Assembly: GCF_030412265.1 (NCBI RefSeq)
Contig: NZ_JAUHLN010000001.1
Span: 124,001-188,000, forward strand
Reading direction: 5' to 3'
Length of the DNA: 64,000 nucleotides
DNA from: Fictibacillus terranigra
GTDB lineage: Bacteria > Bacillota > Bacilli > Bacillales > Fictibacillaceae
Each line of letters opens with the position of its first letter. Position 1 is the first letter of the stretch. Below, one piece after another: positions 38,322 through 46,656 of this stretch. The position numbers and the translations under genes are program-made. The notes beneath the pieces were generated by a model. That model saw only the letters and a list, made by a program, of their open reading frames with translations, made no database searches and had not been told where the DNA came from.

Positions 38322-39368
38322 ATGAGATTTGGATTTTGGTTGCCGATTTTTGGCGGATGGTTGAGAAATGTGGAAGATGAGAACATGCCGCCCACGTTTG
38401 ATTATGCAAAAAAGGTCATTGAGTCCGCGGAACAGTGGGGGTTTGATACTACGCTGATCGCAGAGCTGTATTTGAATGATATTAAAGGGCCGGATCAGGA
38501 TTCCCTTGAGGCTTGGTCAACGGCTGCGGGACTCGCCGCTGTAACAGAGAAAATTGAAATCATGACAGCAGTCAGACCGGGATTCCATAACCCTGCCGTC
38601 ACTGCCAAAATGGCAGCGAACATCGATCAGATCAGTGGAGGAAGGTTTACACTTAATGTCGTTTCCGCCTGGTGGGAAGAAGAAGCGAGGCAGTATGGAG
38701 GCATTTTTACCGCTCATGATGAGCGGTATGAGCGTACGCAGGAATTTATTGATGTTCTCAAAGGGCTGTGGACGGAGGAAACGTTTAATTATTCCGGGAA
38801 GTTTTATGAGTTAAGCAACACAAAGCTCTTCCCTAAACCTCTTCAGCGTCCGAATCCTATCCTATATGCAGGCGGTGAAAGTGAGCGAGGAAAACAAGTG
38901 ATCTCTTCCTCCTGTGACGCCTATGTGATGCACGGCGGAACTGTCGAAGAGATCGCGGTTAAGATCGAAGACATGAAGAACCGCCGAGAGCAGACAGGCA
39001 AAGAACCTTTATCTTCGTTTGGAATGGCCGCCTATGTGATCTGCAGAGACACTGAAGAGGAGGCACAGGCTGAACTGCAAAGGATTACAGAGGTCAAGGA
39101 ATCGAGCGCTTATGCAGGATTTAAAGATTTCACGAGCAAATCACAGCTTGAGCAGCAGATACAGCTGCAGGACTATTCTGTTTCAAACCGTGGATTGCGG
39201 CCTAATCTGATCGGTACGCCTGTGCAGATTGCGGAGCGCATTGCTGCGTATGATGAGGCTGGCCTCGGACTTCTTTTATTGCAATTCTCCCCTCAGTTAG
39301 AGGAGATGGAACGTTTTTCAAAACAGGTAATGCCATTAGTGGAGAGCTTTAGGAAAGAACGTGTGTAA
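38322..39368 (+). CDS. LLM-class flavin-dependent monooxygenase, sulfur-related
   Basis: The ATG at 38322 after GAGGGGAGAAGG gives a 348-residue luciferase-like (TIM-barrel) monooxygenase. Family blocks are the N-terminal RFGFWLPIFGGW, EKIEIMTAVRPGFHNPAVTAKMAANIDQISGGRFTLNVVSAWWEEE (about 75-120), HDERYERTQEFIDVLKGLW, and NPILYAGGESERGK. It resembles the SsuD/SfnG group, which use FMNH2 and oxygen to release sulfite from alkanesulfonates or oxidise dimethyl sulfone. The SAM-I riboswitch upstream ties it to sulfur or methionine supply. The exact substrate is not determined, and no flavin reductase or sulfonate transporter is adjacent. Confidence 0.82.
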   Translation: MRFGFWLPIFGGWLRNVEDENMPPTFDYAKKVIESAEQWGFDTTLIAELYLNDIKGPDQDSLEAWSTAAGLAAVTEKIEIMTAVRPGFHNPAVTAKMAANIDQISGGRFTLNVVSAWWEEEARQYGGIFTAHDERYERTQEFIDVLKGLWTEETFNYSGKFYELSNTKLFPKPLQRPNPILYAGGESERGKQVISSSCDAYVMHGGTVEEIAVKIEDMKNRREQTGKEPLSSFGMAAYVICRDTEEEAQAELQRITEVKESSAYAGFKDFTSKSQLEQQIQLQDYSVSNRGLRPNLIGTPVQIAERIAAYDEAGLGLLLLQFSPQLEEMERFSKQVMPLVESFRKERV

Positions 39369-39413
39369 AAGCTTTGCCTGCAGATACTCACCTAGGATAT
39401 AAGGAGGATGACC

Positions 39414-40367
39414 ATGAAAAAAGTTTACATTATACACGAGAATGATGAGTGGACAAATCATTTAATCAAGAGGCTGGACGAACTGCAGGTGCCATATGAG
39501 GCTTGGCATCTTGATCAAGGCACGGTCAATCTGGCAGAAGCACCTCCCGAGGGCATTTTCTATAGCCGTATGAGTGCTTCCTCTCATACAAGAGGACACC
39601 GTTATGCACCGGAACTGGCTGCCAGTGTAATCGCCTGGTTGGAGGCACATGGCCGAAAAGTACTGAACGGCAGCCGGGCGCTTCAGCTGGAGGTAAGCAA
39701 GGTGGCTCAATATCTGGAGCTTGAGGCTCATGGAGTGAGGACACCGAAAACGATTGCAGCTGTCGGCAAGGATCAGATTCTTCAGGCGGCAGAACAGTTC
39801 AGCGGAAAACCGTTTATCACCAAGCATAACCGTGCAGGAAAAGGTCTTGGTGTACAGCTTTTTCATTCGTATCAAGGCTTGAAGGAATATGTTCTCGGAC
39901 CTGACTTTGAAGAGCCGGTAGACGGCGTGACACTGGTTCAGGAATACATTGATTCTCCGGAATCTTATATTACACGCTGTGAATTTGTCGGAGGTAAGTT
40001 TGTATATGCGGTTCGGGTGGATACTTCTGAAGGATTTGAACTCTGTCCGGCCGATGCCTGCCAAATCGGGGATCTTTTTTGTCCCGTGGGAGAGGAAACG
40101 CCGGCGAAGCCAAAATTTCAGATCGTGGAGAATTTCCATGAAGAGGTCATTGAAAACTATGAGAGCGTTCTGGCAGACAACCAAATCCATGTTGCCGGTA
40201 TAGAGTTTATAAAAGATATAGACGGTACTATTTTTACGTATGATATTAATACGAATACCAATTACAACTCGGATGCTGAAGCGGCGGCAGGAAAATATGG
40301 CATGCTTGAGCTTGCAAGGTTTTTGCGGCAGGAGCTTGATTCATTGACAACGGCATCGGTATCATGA
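39414..40367 (+). CDS. ATP-grasp (RimK-type) protein
   Basis: The ATG at 39414, 6 nt after a perfect AAGGAGG, is preferred to one that abuts the site at 39408. The 317-residue product has the ATP-grasp layout: a pre-ATP domain with FYSRMSASSHTRGHRY, the nucleotide lobe KPFITKHNRAGKGLGVQLFHS (about 128-148), VTLVQEYIDSPESYITRCEFVGG, and the metal-binding end VAGIEFIKDIDGTIFTYDINTNTNYNSDAE, where Glu and Asn ligands are intact. RimK relatives ligate amino acids to carboxylates. It lies 45 bp after the flavin monooxygenase under the same SAM riboswitch, so its substrate may be sulfur-linked; that is inference. Confidence 0.82.
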   Translation: MKKVYIIHENDEWTNHLIKRLDELQVPYEAWHLDQGTVNLAEAPPEGIFYSRMSASSHTRGHRYAPELAASVIAWLEAHGRKVLNGSRALQLEVSKVAQYLELEAHGVRTPKTIAAVGKDQILQAAEQFSGKPFITKHNRAGKGLGVQLFHSYQGLKEYVLGPDFEEPVDGVTLVQEYIDSPESYITRCEFVGGKFVYAVRVDTSEGFELCPADACQIGDLFCPVGEETPAKPKFQIVENFHEEVIENYESVLADNQIHVAGIEFIKDIDGTIFTYDINTNTNYNSDAEAAAGKYGMLELARFLRQELDSLTTASVS

Positions 40368-40373
40368 GACAGA

Positions 40374-40411
40374 AAGAGCCTCCCGCGGGTAACGGGAGGC
40401 TCTTCGTTTTC
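40374..40411 (+). terminator. Rho-independent terminator after the ATP-grasp gene
   Basis: AAGAGCCTCCCG pairs perfectly with CGGGAGGCTCTT around a 7-nt loop; CGTTTTC follows. Confidence 0.88.
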
Positions 40412-40561
40412 ATTATCTACATGAAAAAGGGGGTGATAGGGATGTCCTTACTATAGCAGACACACTCCTTTGTGGAGGAATTATGTGACCTTTTTGATAT
40501 GTTTAATAAATTTGTGACAAAGTATGCAGTTTTCACAGCCGCTTGCTGTCATATTTTTTCG

Positions 40562-40592
40562 GTATTTGTTTACTAGATTCATAGTATGATTT
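40562..40592 (+). promoter_or_regulatory. Possible sigma-F promoter of spoIIR
   Basis: GTATT (40562-40566) and AGTATGATTT (40583-40592) are 16 nt apart, a partial match to the sigma-F consensus GYWTA-N15-16-GGNRANANTT. spoIIR is a sigma-F gene in B. subtilis; the match here is imperfect. Confidence 0.35.
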
Positions 40593-40642
40593 CTCCTTTC
40601 CATGACCACACTGTGGATAGAAAAGGAAAGGGGAGCTTTAAA

Positions 40643-41317
40643 ATGAACCGTTCAAAAAAATCTCTTATGACTATACTATTTCTGTCGCTGATCGCGATGC
40701 TGCTGTTTTTTGAAACCCAAACGAAGGTAGCCAATGCTACGATGAATGCGTCTGTAAAAATCCCGAGTGACGCGATCAGACTTCGGATTCTTGCAAACAG
40801 TGATGCTGATAAGGATCAGACACTAAAGAGAAGAATCAGGGATAAAGTGAACCAACAGATCACAACCTGGGTGGGGGGATTGGACTCTCATGATCAGGCC
40901 GAAAAAGTGATCAGAAAACATTTGCCTGAGGTTGAAAACGTGGTAAAGTCCTATTTGAAGGATGCCGGGCTTGACATTCCCTATAAAGTTCAATTCAACA
41001 ATGACGTTGCCTTCCCGACAAAAATGTACGGAAATTACATCTACCCTGCTGGAAAATATGAAGCGGTACTGATCACACTTGGAAAAGGAGAAGGAGCCAA
41101 CTGGTGGTGCGTATTGTTCCCTCCTCTATGTTTCCTTGATTTTGAAAACGGTGATGCTGTTAAAGCCGACCAGAAGAATGTAAAGGAAGTAGCCTCAGCT
41201 TCAGAACAGGAAGCTCCGGCGATGCAAAAACCCGATGAAGAAACGGTGCATGTTAAGTTCTTTCTGGCAGACTTGTTCACCACCATTGCGGATAAGATAG
41301 GGGGTCTCTTCTCTTAA
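40643..41317 (+). CDS. spoIIR: Stage II sporulation protein R
   Basis: The ATG at 40643 after AAAGGGGAG gives 224 residues; an upstream in-frame start lacks a ribosome site. An N-terminal signal/anchor segment (about 8-30, SLMTILFLSLIAMLLFF) precedes the secreted domain with IRLRILANSDADKDQTLKRRIRDKVN, GNYIYPAGKYEAVLITLGKGEGANWWCVLFPPLCFLD, the hallmark of SpoIIR. Made in the forespore, it crosses to the intermembrane space and triggers SpoIIGA to process pro-sigma-E in the mother cell. In B. subtilis it also lies between prmC and the ywl genes. Confidence 0.95.
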   Translation: MNRSKKSLMTILFLSLIAMLLFFETQTKVANATMNASVKIPSDAIRLRILANSDADKDQTLKRRIRDKVNQQITTWVGGLDSHDQAEKVIRKHLPEVENVVKSYLKDAGLDIPYKVQFNNDVAFPTKMYGNYIYPAGKYEAVLITLGKGEGANWWCVLFPPLCFLDFENGDAVKADQKNVKEVASASEQEAPAMQKPDEETVHVKFFLADLFTTIADKIGGLFS

Positions 41318-41379
41318 TTCCCTGCATAACTTTCATGGTTGTTTCATAGACTTTAAAAAATGCTAGAGGGGTGAACGCC

Positions 41380-41823
41380 ATGACCATTCGATTACGGGCG
41401 GCTATGCCGCATGAGGCTGGAAGCCTCGGTGACCTGGTCAAGCAGGCCGGTCTTGGAACCGATGGAATCAGAGAGGGGATCGAGAACTATCTCGTCGTGG
41501 AAAATGATCAAGGTGAAACGATCGGGACGGTGGGGCTTGAAAGGGTCGAAAACGATGGGTTGCTGCGATCTTTTGTGATGAAGAAAGAATACTCGAACGA
41601 ACATCTATTTCTGCGATTGATTCAAAGAATTTTGCTATACTGTAAGGAAAAAGGAGTAGAAACCTTATACCTGCTTACGAAAGCTGTCCACCTTTTTGAA
41701 CCGCTGTCGTTTCAGCCGGTATCCGCAACAGGAACTCCTTCCCATATCGAGAATACCGCCCATTATAAAAAAACGGCTGAAAAAGATGTTGTGCTGCTGT
41801 ACTGCACGCTGAACGAAAAGTAA
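41380..41823 (+). CDS. ywlB: GNAT-type acetyltransferase (YwlB-like)
   Basis: The ATG at 41380 follows AGAGGGGTGA and gives 147 residues; a GTG nine bases upstream is inside the ribosome site. The N-terminus TIRLRAAMPHEAGSLGDLVKQAG, the strand pair NYLVVENDQGETIGTVGLERV, the cofactor-side helix LLRSFVMKKEY and LIQRILLYCKEKGVETLYLLTKAVHLFEPLSFQPV are the order of a GNAT fold, although the usual pyrophosphate loop is weakened. Its place between spoIIR and sua5 is that of ywlB in B. subtilis. Substrate unknown. Its stop codon is next to the first DnaA box of the cluster that follows. Confidence 0.75.
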   Translation: MTIRLRAAMPHEAGSLGDLVKQAGLGTDGIREGIENYLVVENDQGETIGTVGLERVENDGLLRSFVMKKEYSNEHLFLRLIQRILLYCKEKGVETLYLLTKAVHLFEPLSFQPVSATGTPSHIENTAHYKKTAEKDVVLLYCTLNEK

Positions 41824-42720
41824 TTATCCACAAGTTATGCACATTACTGGAGCATTTGTGTGTAACTTGTGGATGATGTGCGTTGTAAGCTTACGAACAC
41901 ATTTCGGGCGGTTTGAAAGGATTTTTTACATGCTGGAATATAAAACTGAAGTTTGGCCTGTGGATAAAAAAATAGCGGAAGATGAAAATTGTCCACAAAT
42001 TACGCAGGCTTCCCTGTGGATAAAGAAAAATGAAGTGATCGCTTTTCCGACAGAAACCGTGTACGGACTCGGCGGAAACGCGAAGAGTGATGCAGCCATC
42101 GAGAAGATTTTTCTGGCGAAGGGACGGCCGAGCGATAATCCGCTGATCGTCCACGTGGCAAGCCGTGAGCAGCTTATCGGAATGGTTTCCTCCATTCCTG
42201 AACGGGCAAAAAAACTGATGGATGCGTTCTGGCCAGGTCCGTTGACATTGGTTCTTCCCAAGGGAGAGGATGTGTCCGAACGGGTGACCGCAGGGTTATC
42301 CACAGTGGCTGTTCGGATGCCTGATCATCCCGTTGCTCTAAAACTCATTAAAGAATGCGGTCTCCCCTTGGCGGCTCCCAGCGCGAATGTCTCGGGAAGG
42401 CCTTCTCCTACAACGGCCCAGCACGTCCATGAGGATTTAAATGGGAGAATACCCGGCATCCTGGATGGCGGGGTCACAGGGGTAGGAGTGGAATCCACAG
42501 TAGTCGACTGCACAGCTGAAACACTGGTCATCCTTCGGCCAGGAGGTGTCACAAAAGAGCAGCTGGAGGTGGTTGCAGGTGAGACCATGATGGATCCAGG
42601 CCTCCTCAATGAGCAGGCCGCCCCAAAATCTCCGGGGATGAAATACACCCATTATGCTCCGAATGCTCCTCTTTTCCTTGTGGATGGATCCCCTTCTTTC
42701 CTGCAGGAGCTTGTGGATAA
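41824..42720. promoter_or_regulatory. DnaA-box cluster across the ywlB-sua5 junction and sua5
   Basis: Five exact TTATCCACA boxes or their complements lie at 41824-41832, 41959-41967, 42015-42023, 42296-42304 and 42712-42720. Close variants are TTATGCACA at 41835, TGTGGATGA at 41868 and TTGTCCACA at 41989. About 0.5 exact 9-mer would be expected by chance in the whole 64 kb. In B. subtilis a non-origin DnaA-box cluster is known at ywlC, the sua5 orthologue, so position and density both agree. Confidence 0.85.
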
Positions 42721-42979
42721 GCAAAAAGGAGCCGGTTTAAAAACCGGGGTGCTCACCACGGAAGAAAATGCTCCCTTTTACAAAGCGGATGCGGTCATTC
42801 CTTGCGGATCACGAGGAAAGCTGGAAAGTGTAGCACATCACCTATATGACGCATTGAGGGCATTTAATGAGAGTGGTGTCGATATCATTTACGGAGAAGT
42901 TTTTCCGAAATCGGGTGTAGGCGCAGCGATTATGAACAGGCTCGAGAAATCTGCCGGCGGGCAGATCATCAAAGAATAA
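41930..42979 (+). CDS. sua5: Threonylcarbamoyl-AMP synthase (Sua5/YwlC)
   Basis: The ATG at 41930 has GAAAGG 9 nt upstream and gives 349 residues; the open frame upstream lacks a ribosome site. The N-terminal YrdC-like domain contains VIAFPTETVYGLGGNAKSDAAIEKIFLAKGRPSDNPLIVHV (about 38-78) and LPLAAPSANVSGRPSPTTAQHV, binding threonine, bicarbonate and ATP; the C-terminal Sua5 domain (about 240-349) begins after SPGMKYTHYAP. It makes threonylcarbamoyl-AMP for t6A37 of ANN-decoding tRNAs. Its first 30 codons and later parts contain several exact DnaA boxes, which places a coding constraint on the N-terminal extension. Confidence 0.94.
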   Translation: MLEYKTEVWPVDKKIAEDENCPQITQASLWIKKNEVIAFPTETVYGLGGNAKSDAAIEKIFLAKGRPSDNPLIVHVASREQLIGMVSSIPERAKKLMDAFWPGPLTLVLPKGEDVSERVTAGLSTVAVRMPDHPVALKLIKECGLPLAAPSANVSGRPSPTTAQHVHEDLNGRIPGILDGGVTGVGVESTVVDCTAETLVILRPGGVTKEQLEVVAGETMMDPGLLNEQAAPKSPGMKYTHYAPNAPLFLVDGSPSFLQELVDKQKGAGLKTGVLTTEENAPFYKADAVIPCGSRGKLESVAHHLYDALRAFNESGVDIIYGEVFPKSGVGAAIMNRLEKSAGGQIIKE

Positions 42980-42991
42980 CCCCTGAAAGAA

Positions 42992-43019
42992 CAGGACAGC
43001 TTGCTGTCCTGCTTTTTTT
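42992..43019 (+). terminator. Rho-independent terminator after sua5
   Basis: CAGGACAGC pairs with GCTGTCCTG around TT (effective loop CTTG) and ends in seven T. Confidence 0.9.
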
Positions 43020-43084
43020 ATGGACAGAAAACAAGAGTGAATATATGGTAAAAGGAAATGGATCTCAGGTTTGGGGGTGTTTAG

Positions 43085-43591
43085 ATGGAAAGCAGAATGA
43101 TATACGCTTCAGAAAAAGAGATGGTGCTCGAGGATGCTTTTGGAAGAATTTCTCTTAAAATGAAAAACCCTGAATCAGTGGTGATGCTCGCCAGAAAAGA
43201 GGATAGTTTGATCTTGATCAGCCAGTATCGGCAGCCGGTGGACAGCAAAGTGATCCAGCTGCCAGGGGGAAGAGTAAATGAAGGAGAGCAGCTGGATCAT
43301 GCGGCCCGGAGAGAGCTTCGCGAAGAAACAGGTTATGAATGCGGCCGAATTCATTATCTTGGAAAATTGATTCTTGCCTCATGGAAAACGAATGAAGAAG
43401 CACATGTTTTTTATACGGAAGAGCTGATCGATCATCATCAACAGAGCCTTGAAACCCATGAGAAAATTACGATTCTTGAAATGAGCCTGGAAGTGTGTCT
43501 GCGGCAGATCGAAGAAAACACAATAAATGATACAGAACTGTGCTATGCTGTTCTGCAAGCGATTCTGAAGGGCTTCATCCGACCAGAATAA
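43085..43591 (+). CDS. NUDIX hydrolase (ADP-ribose pyrophosphatase-like)
   Basis: A 168-residue NUDIX protein. The NUDIX box is complete in GGRVNEGEQLDHAARRELREETGYE (about 60-84), giving the metal-binding Glu residues, and the preceding ILISQYRQPVDSKVIQLPGG is the form of the ADP-ribose pyrophosphatase subgroup. Likely substrate is ADP-ribose or another nucleoside diphosphate derivative. It lies between sua5 and a convergent kinase gene, 27 bp from the latter's end, with no clear terminator between them. The start follows a GGGTGTTTAG stretch; ribosome site is modest. Confidence 0.85.
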   Translation: MESRMIYASEKEMVLEDAFGRISLKMKNPESVVMLARKEDSLILISQYRQPVDSKVIQLPGGRVNEGEQLDHAARRELREETGYECGRIHYLGKLILASWKTNEEAHVFYTEELIDHHQQSLETHEKITILEMSLEVCLRQIEENTINDTELCYAVLQAILKGFIRPE

Positions 43592-43618
43592 AGAGGAAGG
43601 GAGAGTATGACCTTTCTC

Positions 43619-45832
43619 CTATCCCCCTAAACGCGGGAGCGTAACAGGAAGCGCTACCTTGAAAGTGCTCCCTTTCCCTGGTTCGCTTTTTACCTGGATC
43701 CTTCCGCCATGGTCCTCAATGATCTTGTAGCAGACCATGAGACCGAGCCCCGTCCCTTTTTCCTTTGTGGTAAAGAACGGTTCACCGAGTGAAGGGAGCT
43801 TTTCAAAAGGAATGCCGCAGCCTTCATCCTTGAACGACACCACTAATTCATCGTCTTCTGTTTTGATGGAGATATACACGTTTCCGCCATCCGGCATCGC
43901 TTCGATCGCATTTTTAAGCAAGTTGATAAATACCTGTTTCAGCTGACTGTCTACACATGAGACCAAAGGCAAGTCCTCGTGTGCCTTAAAATAAATCTGC
44001 ACGTTCATCAAGATAGCCTGTGTTTCAATCAGGGAGATGACATGGTGCAGCAGCCCTGTGATGCTGGTGGGCACCATATCGATCACCTGCGGCTTGGCCA
44101 GTACCATAAATTCACTGACGATGGAGTTGATCCTGTCGATCTCTGAAAGCATGATATCATAGTACTCATAATGGTCCTTTGCTTTCGATTGCAGCAGCTG
44201 AAGGAATCCCTTGATGGAGGTTAAAGGATTTCGAACCTCATGGGCGACACCGGCAGCCAGCTGGCCAAGAACGGAAAGTTTATCAGATTTTCTGAGCATT
44301 TCTTCTGTTTTTTTCCGTTCGGTCAGATCTCTGGAGACGAAGACAATGCTTTCCACCTGATTCTTTTCATTGATGACAGGTGTTGCATTTGTTTCCAATA
44401 CAACGTAAGAGCCGTTTTTATGTTTCCATCGTGCTTCATATTTGACAGGCTTTCTAGCTTCAATCATTTGCCGCAGGATGTGAGTCACTCGTTTTTTGTC
44501 CTCATCATGAAGAAAATCCACTGCATTTTTTCCGATATAATCTGCAGGCTCCGTACCCAGGATCAGCTTGTTGGAAGGGGAAGCATAGGTAATTTTTCCT
44601 TGTATGTCGGACGTTGCGATGAGATCCATAGTATTTTCAGCGATGATTCTGTATTTTTCCTCGCTCTCCCGCAATGCTTTTTCTTGGCGTTTTTTTTCGG
44701 TGATGTCACGTGAAATACCCGAGTAGGCGTATACTCGGCCGTTTTGATCGAATATGGGAAACAGTGTCACACTGGAATTCAGCAAGGTTCCGTCTTTGCG
44801 CTGGCAGATCATCTCGTGGCCTTTAATGGGGATTCCCTTTTTCACCGTCTGGATCATCTGTACGGATTCTTGTAAATATTGATCAAGGACAATAGGGAAA
44901 ATCGGATTTCTGCAATCTTTTAAATCTTCTTCTGTCCACCCGAATGTGTTTTCGAAAGCCGGGTTCAGCTTGATCGTTTGTTTGTCAAAATCATAGATGG
45001 AAATCATGTCTGCAGAATGTGTAAAAAGCGACTCCAGTGTTTCTTTTGTTTCCTTCAGCTCGGCTTCCTGCTTCTTCTTTTCTGTGATGTCTTTTCCGAT
45101 GCAATACAGGCCGAGGACGTCCCCGCTGACGATAATGGGGGTAATGGTCACATTGACATATCGGATTTCCCCGTCTTTTCTTCTCAGCATAATATCGTGG
45201 GTTTTTGGAGTGCCCCTCAGCGCTTCCTCAAAGCCGCGCACTGAAGTTTCCAGGTGTTCTTTCATGAGCAAAGGATGAAAGGTCATGCTGAGCAGTTCTT
45301 TGCCCGAGTAACCGGTCAGCTGTTCTGCTGCGACATTAACGGTCGTGAACTTACCTTGAAAATCCAGGGAAAATAGAGCATCGATGTTATGCTCGATCAG
45401 TGAACGGTACCTTTGTTCACTTTCTTCCAACTGCCTTTCCACCATGACACGGTGAATGAGATCGATGCTTAAGCCCCTGACTTCCACCACCTTTCCGTTT
45501 TCGAAGACTGGAATTAATGATACAAGAAAGGGCACCTGGTTGATTTGGGCTTCATATGTAATATGCTCACCTTTCCAAGCCCGTTCGTAGCAATCAATTT
45601 TAAATTCAGCGAGCTCTTTCGAAAAAATTTCTTCAGGAGTCTTCCCCACCACCCATTCTTCCTTAAAGCCCAGGGAATCAGAGAGTTCGCCGCCGCATCC
45701 GGTCATAATGAACTGTTGGCCGGACTTAACAAACCTGAACGTCATGCTCATTTGTTTAGTAACTTCCATGCGGTGTGCTTTAAAGTTTGATTCAGCAACT
45801 GCCGGATGAATCGATCTATCGTCATCTGCCAT
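43619..45832 (-). CDS. Multi-PAS sensor histidine kinase, sporulation-kinase type
   Basis: A 737-residue kinase with four PAS regions at about 35-130, 138-252, 260-380 and 392-505, the later ones with the PAC end motif (GxxxDITEKK). HisKA has the phospho-acceptor His531 in AHEVRNPLTSIKGFLQLLQ, and the HATPase domain has NLLKNAIEAMPDGG, DEGCGIP and GTGLGL. No membrane segment is seen, so the sensed signal is probably intracellular. The HEVRNPLTSIKGF motif is the form of KinA-type kinases. ATG at 45832 follows GGAGGGG. It has no partner regulator nearby and is very similar in its catalytic half to the kinase at 1639. Confidence 0.85.
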   Translation of the reverse strand: MADDDRSIHPAVAESNFKAHRMEVTKQMSMTFRFVKSGQQFIMTGCGGELSDSLGFKEEWVVGKTPEEIFSKELAEFKIDCYERAWKGEHITYEAQINQVPFLVSLIPVFENGKVVEVRGLSIDLIHRVMVERQLEESEQRYRSLIEHNIDALFSLDFQGKFTTVNVAAEQLTGYSGKELLSMTFHPLLMKEHLETSVRGFEEALRGTPKTHDIMLRRKDGEIRYVNVTITPIIVSGDVLGLYCIGKDITEKKKQEAELKETKETLESLFTHSADMISIYDFDKQTIKLNPAFENTFGWTEEDLKDCRNPIFPIVLDQYLQESVQMIQTVKKGIPIKGHEMICQRKDGTLLNSSVTLFPIFDQNGRVYAYSGISRDITEKKRQEKALRESEEKYRIIAENTMDLIATSDIQGKITYASPSNKLILGTEPADYIGKNAVDFLHDEDKKRVTHILRQMIEARKPVKYEARWKHKNGSYVVLETNATPVINEKNQVESIVFVSRDLTERKKTEEMLRKSDKLSVLGQLAAGVAHEVRNPLTSIKGFLQLLQSKAKDHYEYYDIMLSEIDRINSIVSEFMVLAKPQVIDMVPTSITGLLHHVISLIETQAILMNVQIYFKAHEDLPLVSCVDSQLKQVFINLLKNAIEAMPDGGNVYISIKTEDDELVVSFKDEGCGIPFEKLPSLGEPFFTTKEKGTGLGLMVCYKIIEDHGGRIQVKSEPGKGSTFKVALPVTLPRLGG

Positions 45833-46009
45833 GAAATTCCCCTCCGATTCTTTCCGTTATTCTATAATCTTTATTTACGGTAAAAAAAACCATATCCCTG
45901 CTAAAGTCGAAAATTGCTTTTATTTGAAATTTTCTTCGGTTGTAAACGCAGAGTCTAATCATGGCTGGACGTGCATATGGTTGTACTAGCGGAGTGAGGG
46001 GGAAACGAA

Positions 46010-46567
46010 ATGGACGTCGTAACAATCGGTGAGTGGCTGACGCTTTGGCTCATGTCCTTTGCGCTGGGAATGGATGCCTTTTCCATCGGCCTTGGCATGG
46101 GCATGCTGCAGCTTAGACTGAGGCAGATCGTAAAAATCGGTGTTGTCATCGGACTGTTTCACATTGGAATGCCTCTGGCAGGATTGATGCTCGGCAAGCA
46201 GATTTCCTCTCATTTTGGCGGGATTGCAGCGATCATAGGCGGCTGTTTGCTGCTTCTTCTTGGCTTGCAGATGATCCGCTCCTCCTTCAAGCCTGAGAAT
46301 GAGCCGTTCGTAAATCCTGTCGGGTTCGGTCTCCTGCTGTTTGCTGTCAGTGCGAGTCTTGACAGTTTCTCTGTCGGTTTAAGCCTGGGGATTTATGGAG
46401 CCCGCACGTTTCTCACCATCTTCATGTTTGGAATCATGAGCATGATGCTGACATGGGGGGGGCTGATGATGGGTAGAAAAGTTCAAAATTGGCTCGGCTC
46501 CTACAGTGAGGCTCTGGGTGGATTAATTTTGCTTGCGTTCGGAATCAAACTGCTGTTTCCTTTATAA
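46010..46567 (+). CDS. mntP: Manganese efflux pump MntP
   Basis: A 185-residue membrane protein with six hydrophobic helices, arranged as two repeats of three. The conserved acidic site of the first repeat is in [16 protein letters not shown] (Asp about 24) and of the second in [14 protein letters not shown] (Asp about 121), the DAFS/DSFS motifs typical of MntP. It exports Mn(II) and protects against manganese excess. Ribosome site GAGGGGGAAAC. It is the B. subtilis ywlD position. No yybP-ykoY manganese riboswitch structure was recognised upstream. Confidence 0.93.
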   Translation: MDVVTIGEWLTLWLMSFALGMDAFSIGLGMGMLQLRLRQIVKIGVVIGLFHIGMPLAGLMLGKQISSHFGGIAAIIGGCLLLLLGLQMIRSSFKPENEPFVNPVGFGLLLFAVSASLDSFSVGLSLGIYGARTFLTIFMFGIMSMMLTWGGLMMGRKVQNWLGSYSEALGGLILLAFGIKLLFPL

Positions 46568-46588
46568 TGGCAAAAACGATGAATGAAC

Positions 46589-46615
46589 GATTGGCGCTCC
46601 AGCCAATCTTTTTTT
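46589..46615 (+). terminator. Rho-independent terminator after mntP
   Basis: GATTGGC pairs with GCCAATC around a 6-nt loop and leads into seven T. Confidence 0.88.
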
Positions 46616-46656
46616 ATACTTGAATATAAAGACATTGATGATGAAGGTGGGAAATC

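Noticed and set aside
39462-40190. 242-codon open frame on the minus strand
   Set aside because: Antisense to the ATP-grasp gene, which has clear motifs and a perfect ribosome site.
45840-46009. Manganese riboswitch (yybP-ykoY) before mntP
   Set aside because: The conserved loops of that motif could not be found in the 170-bp interval.
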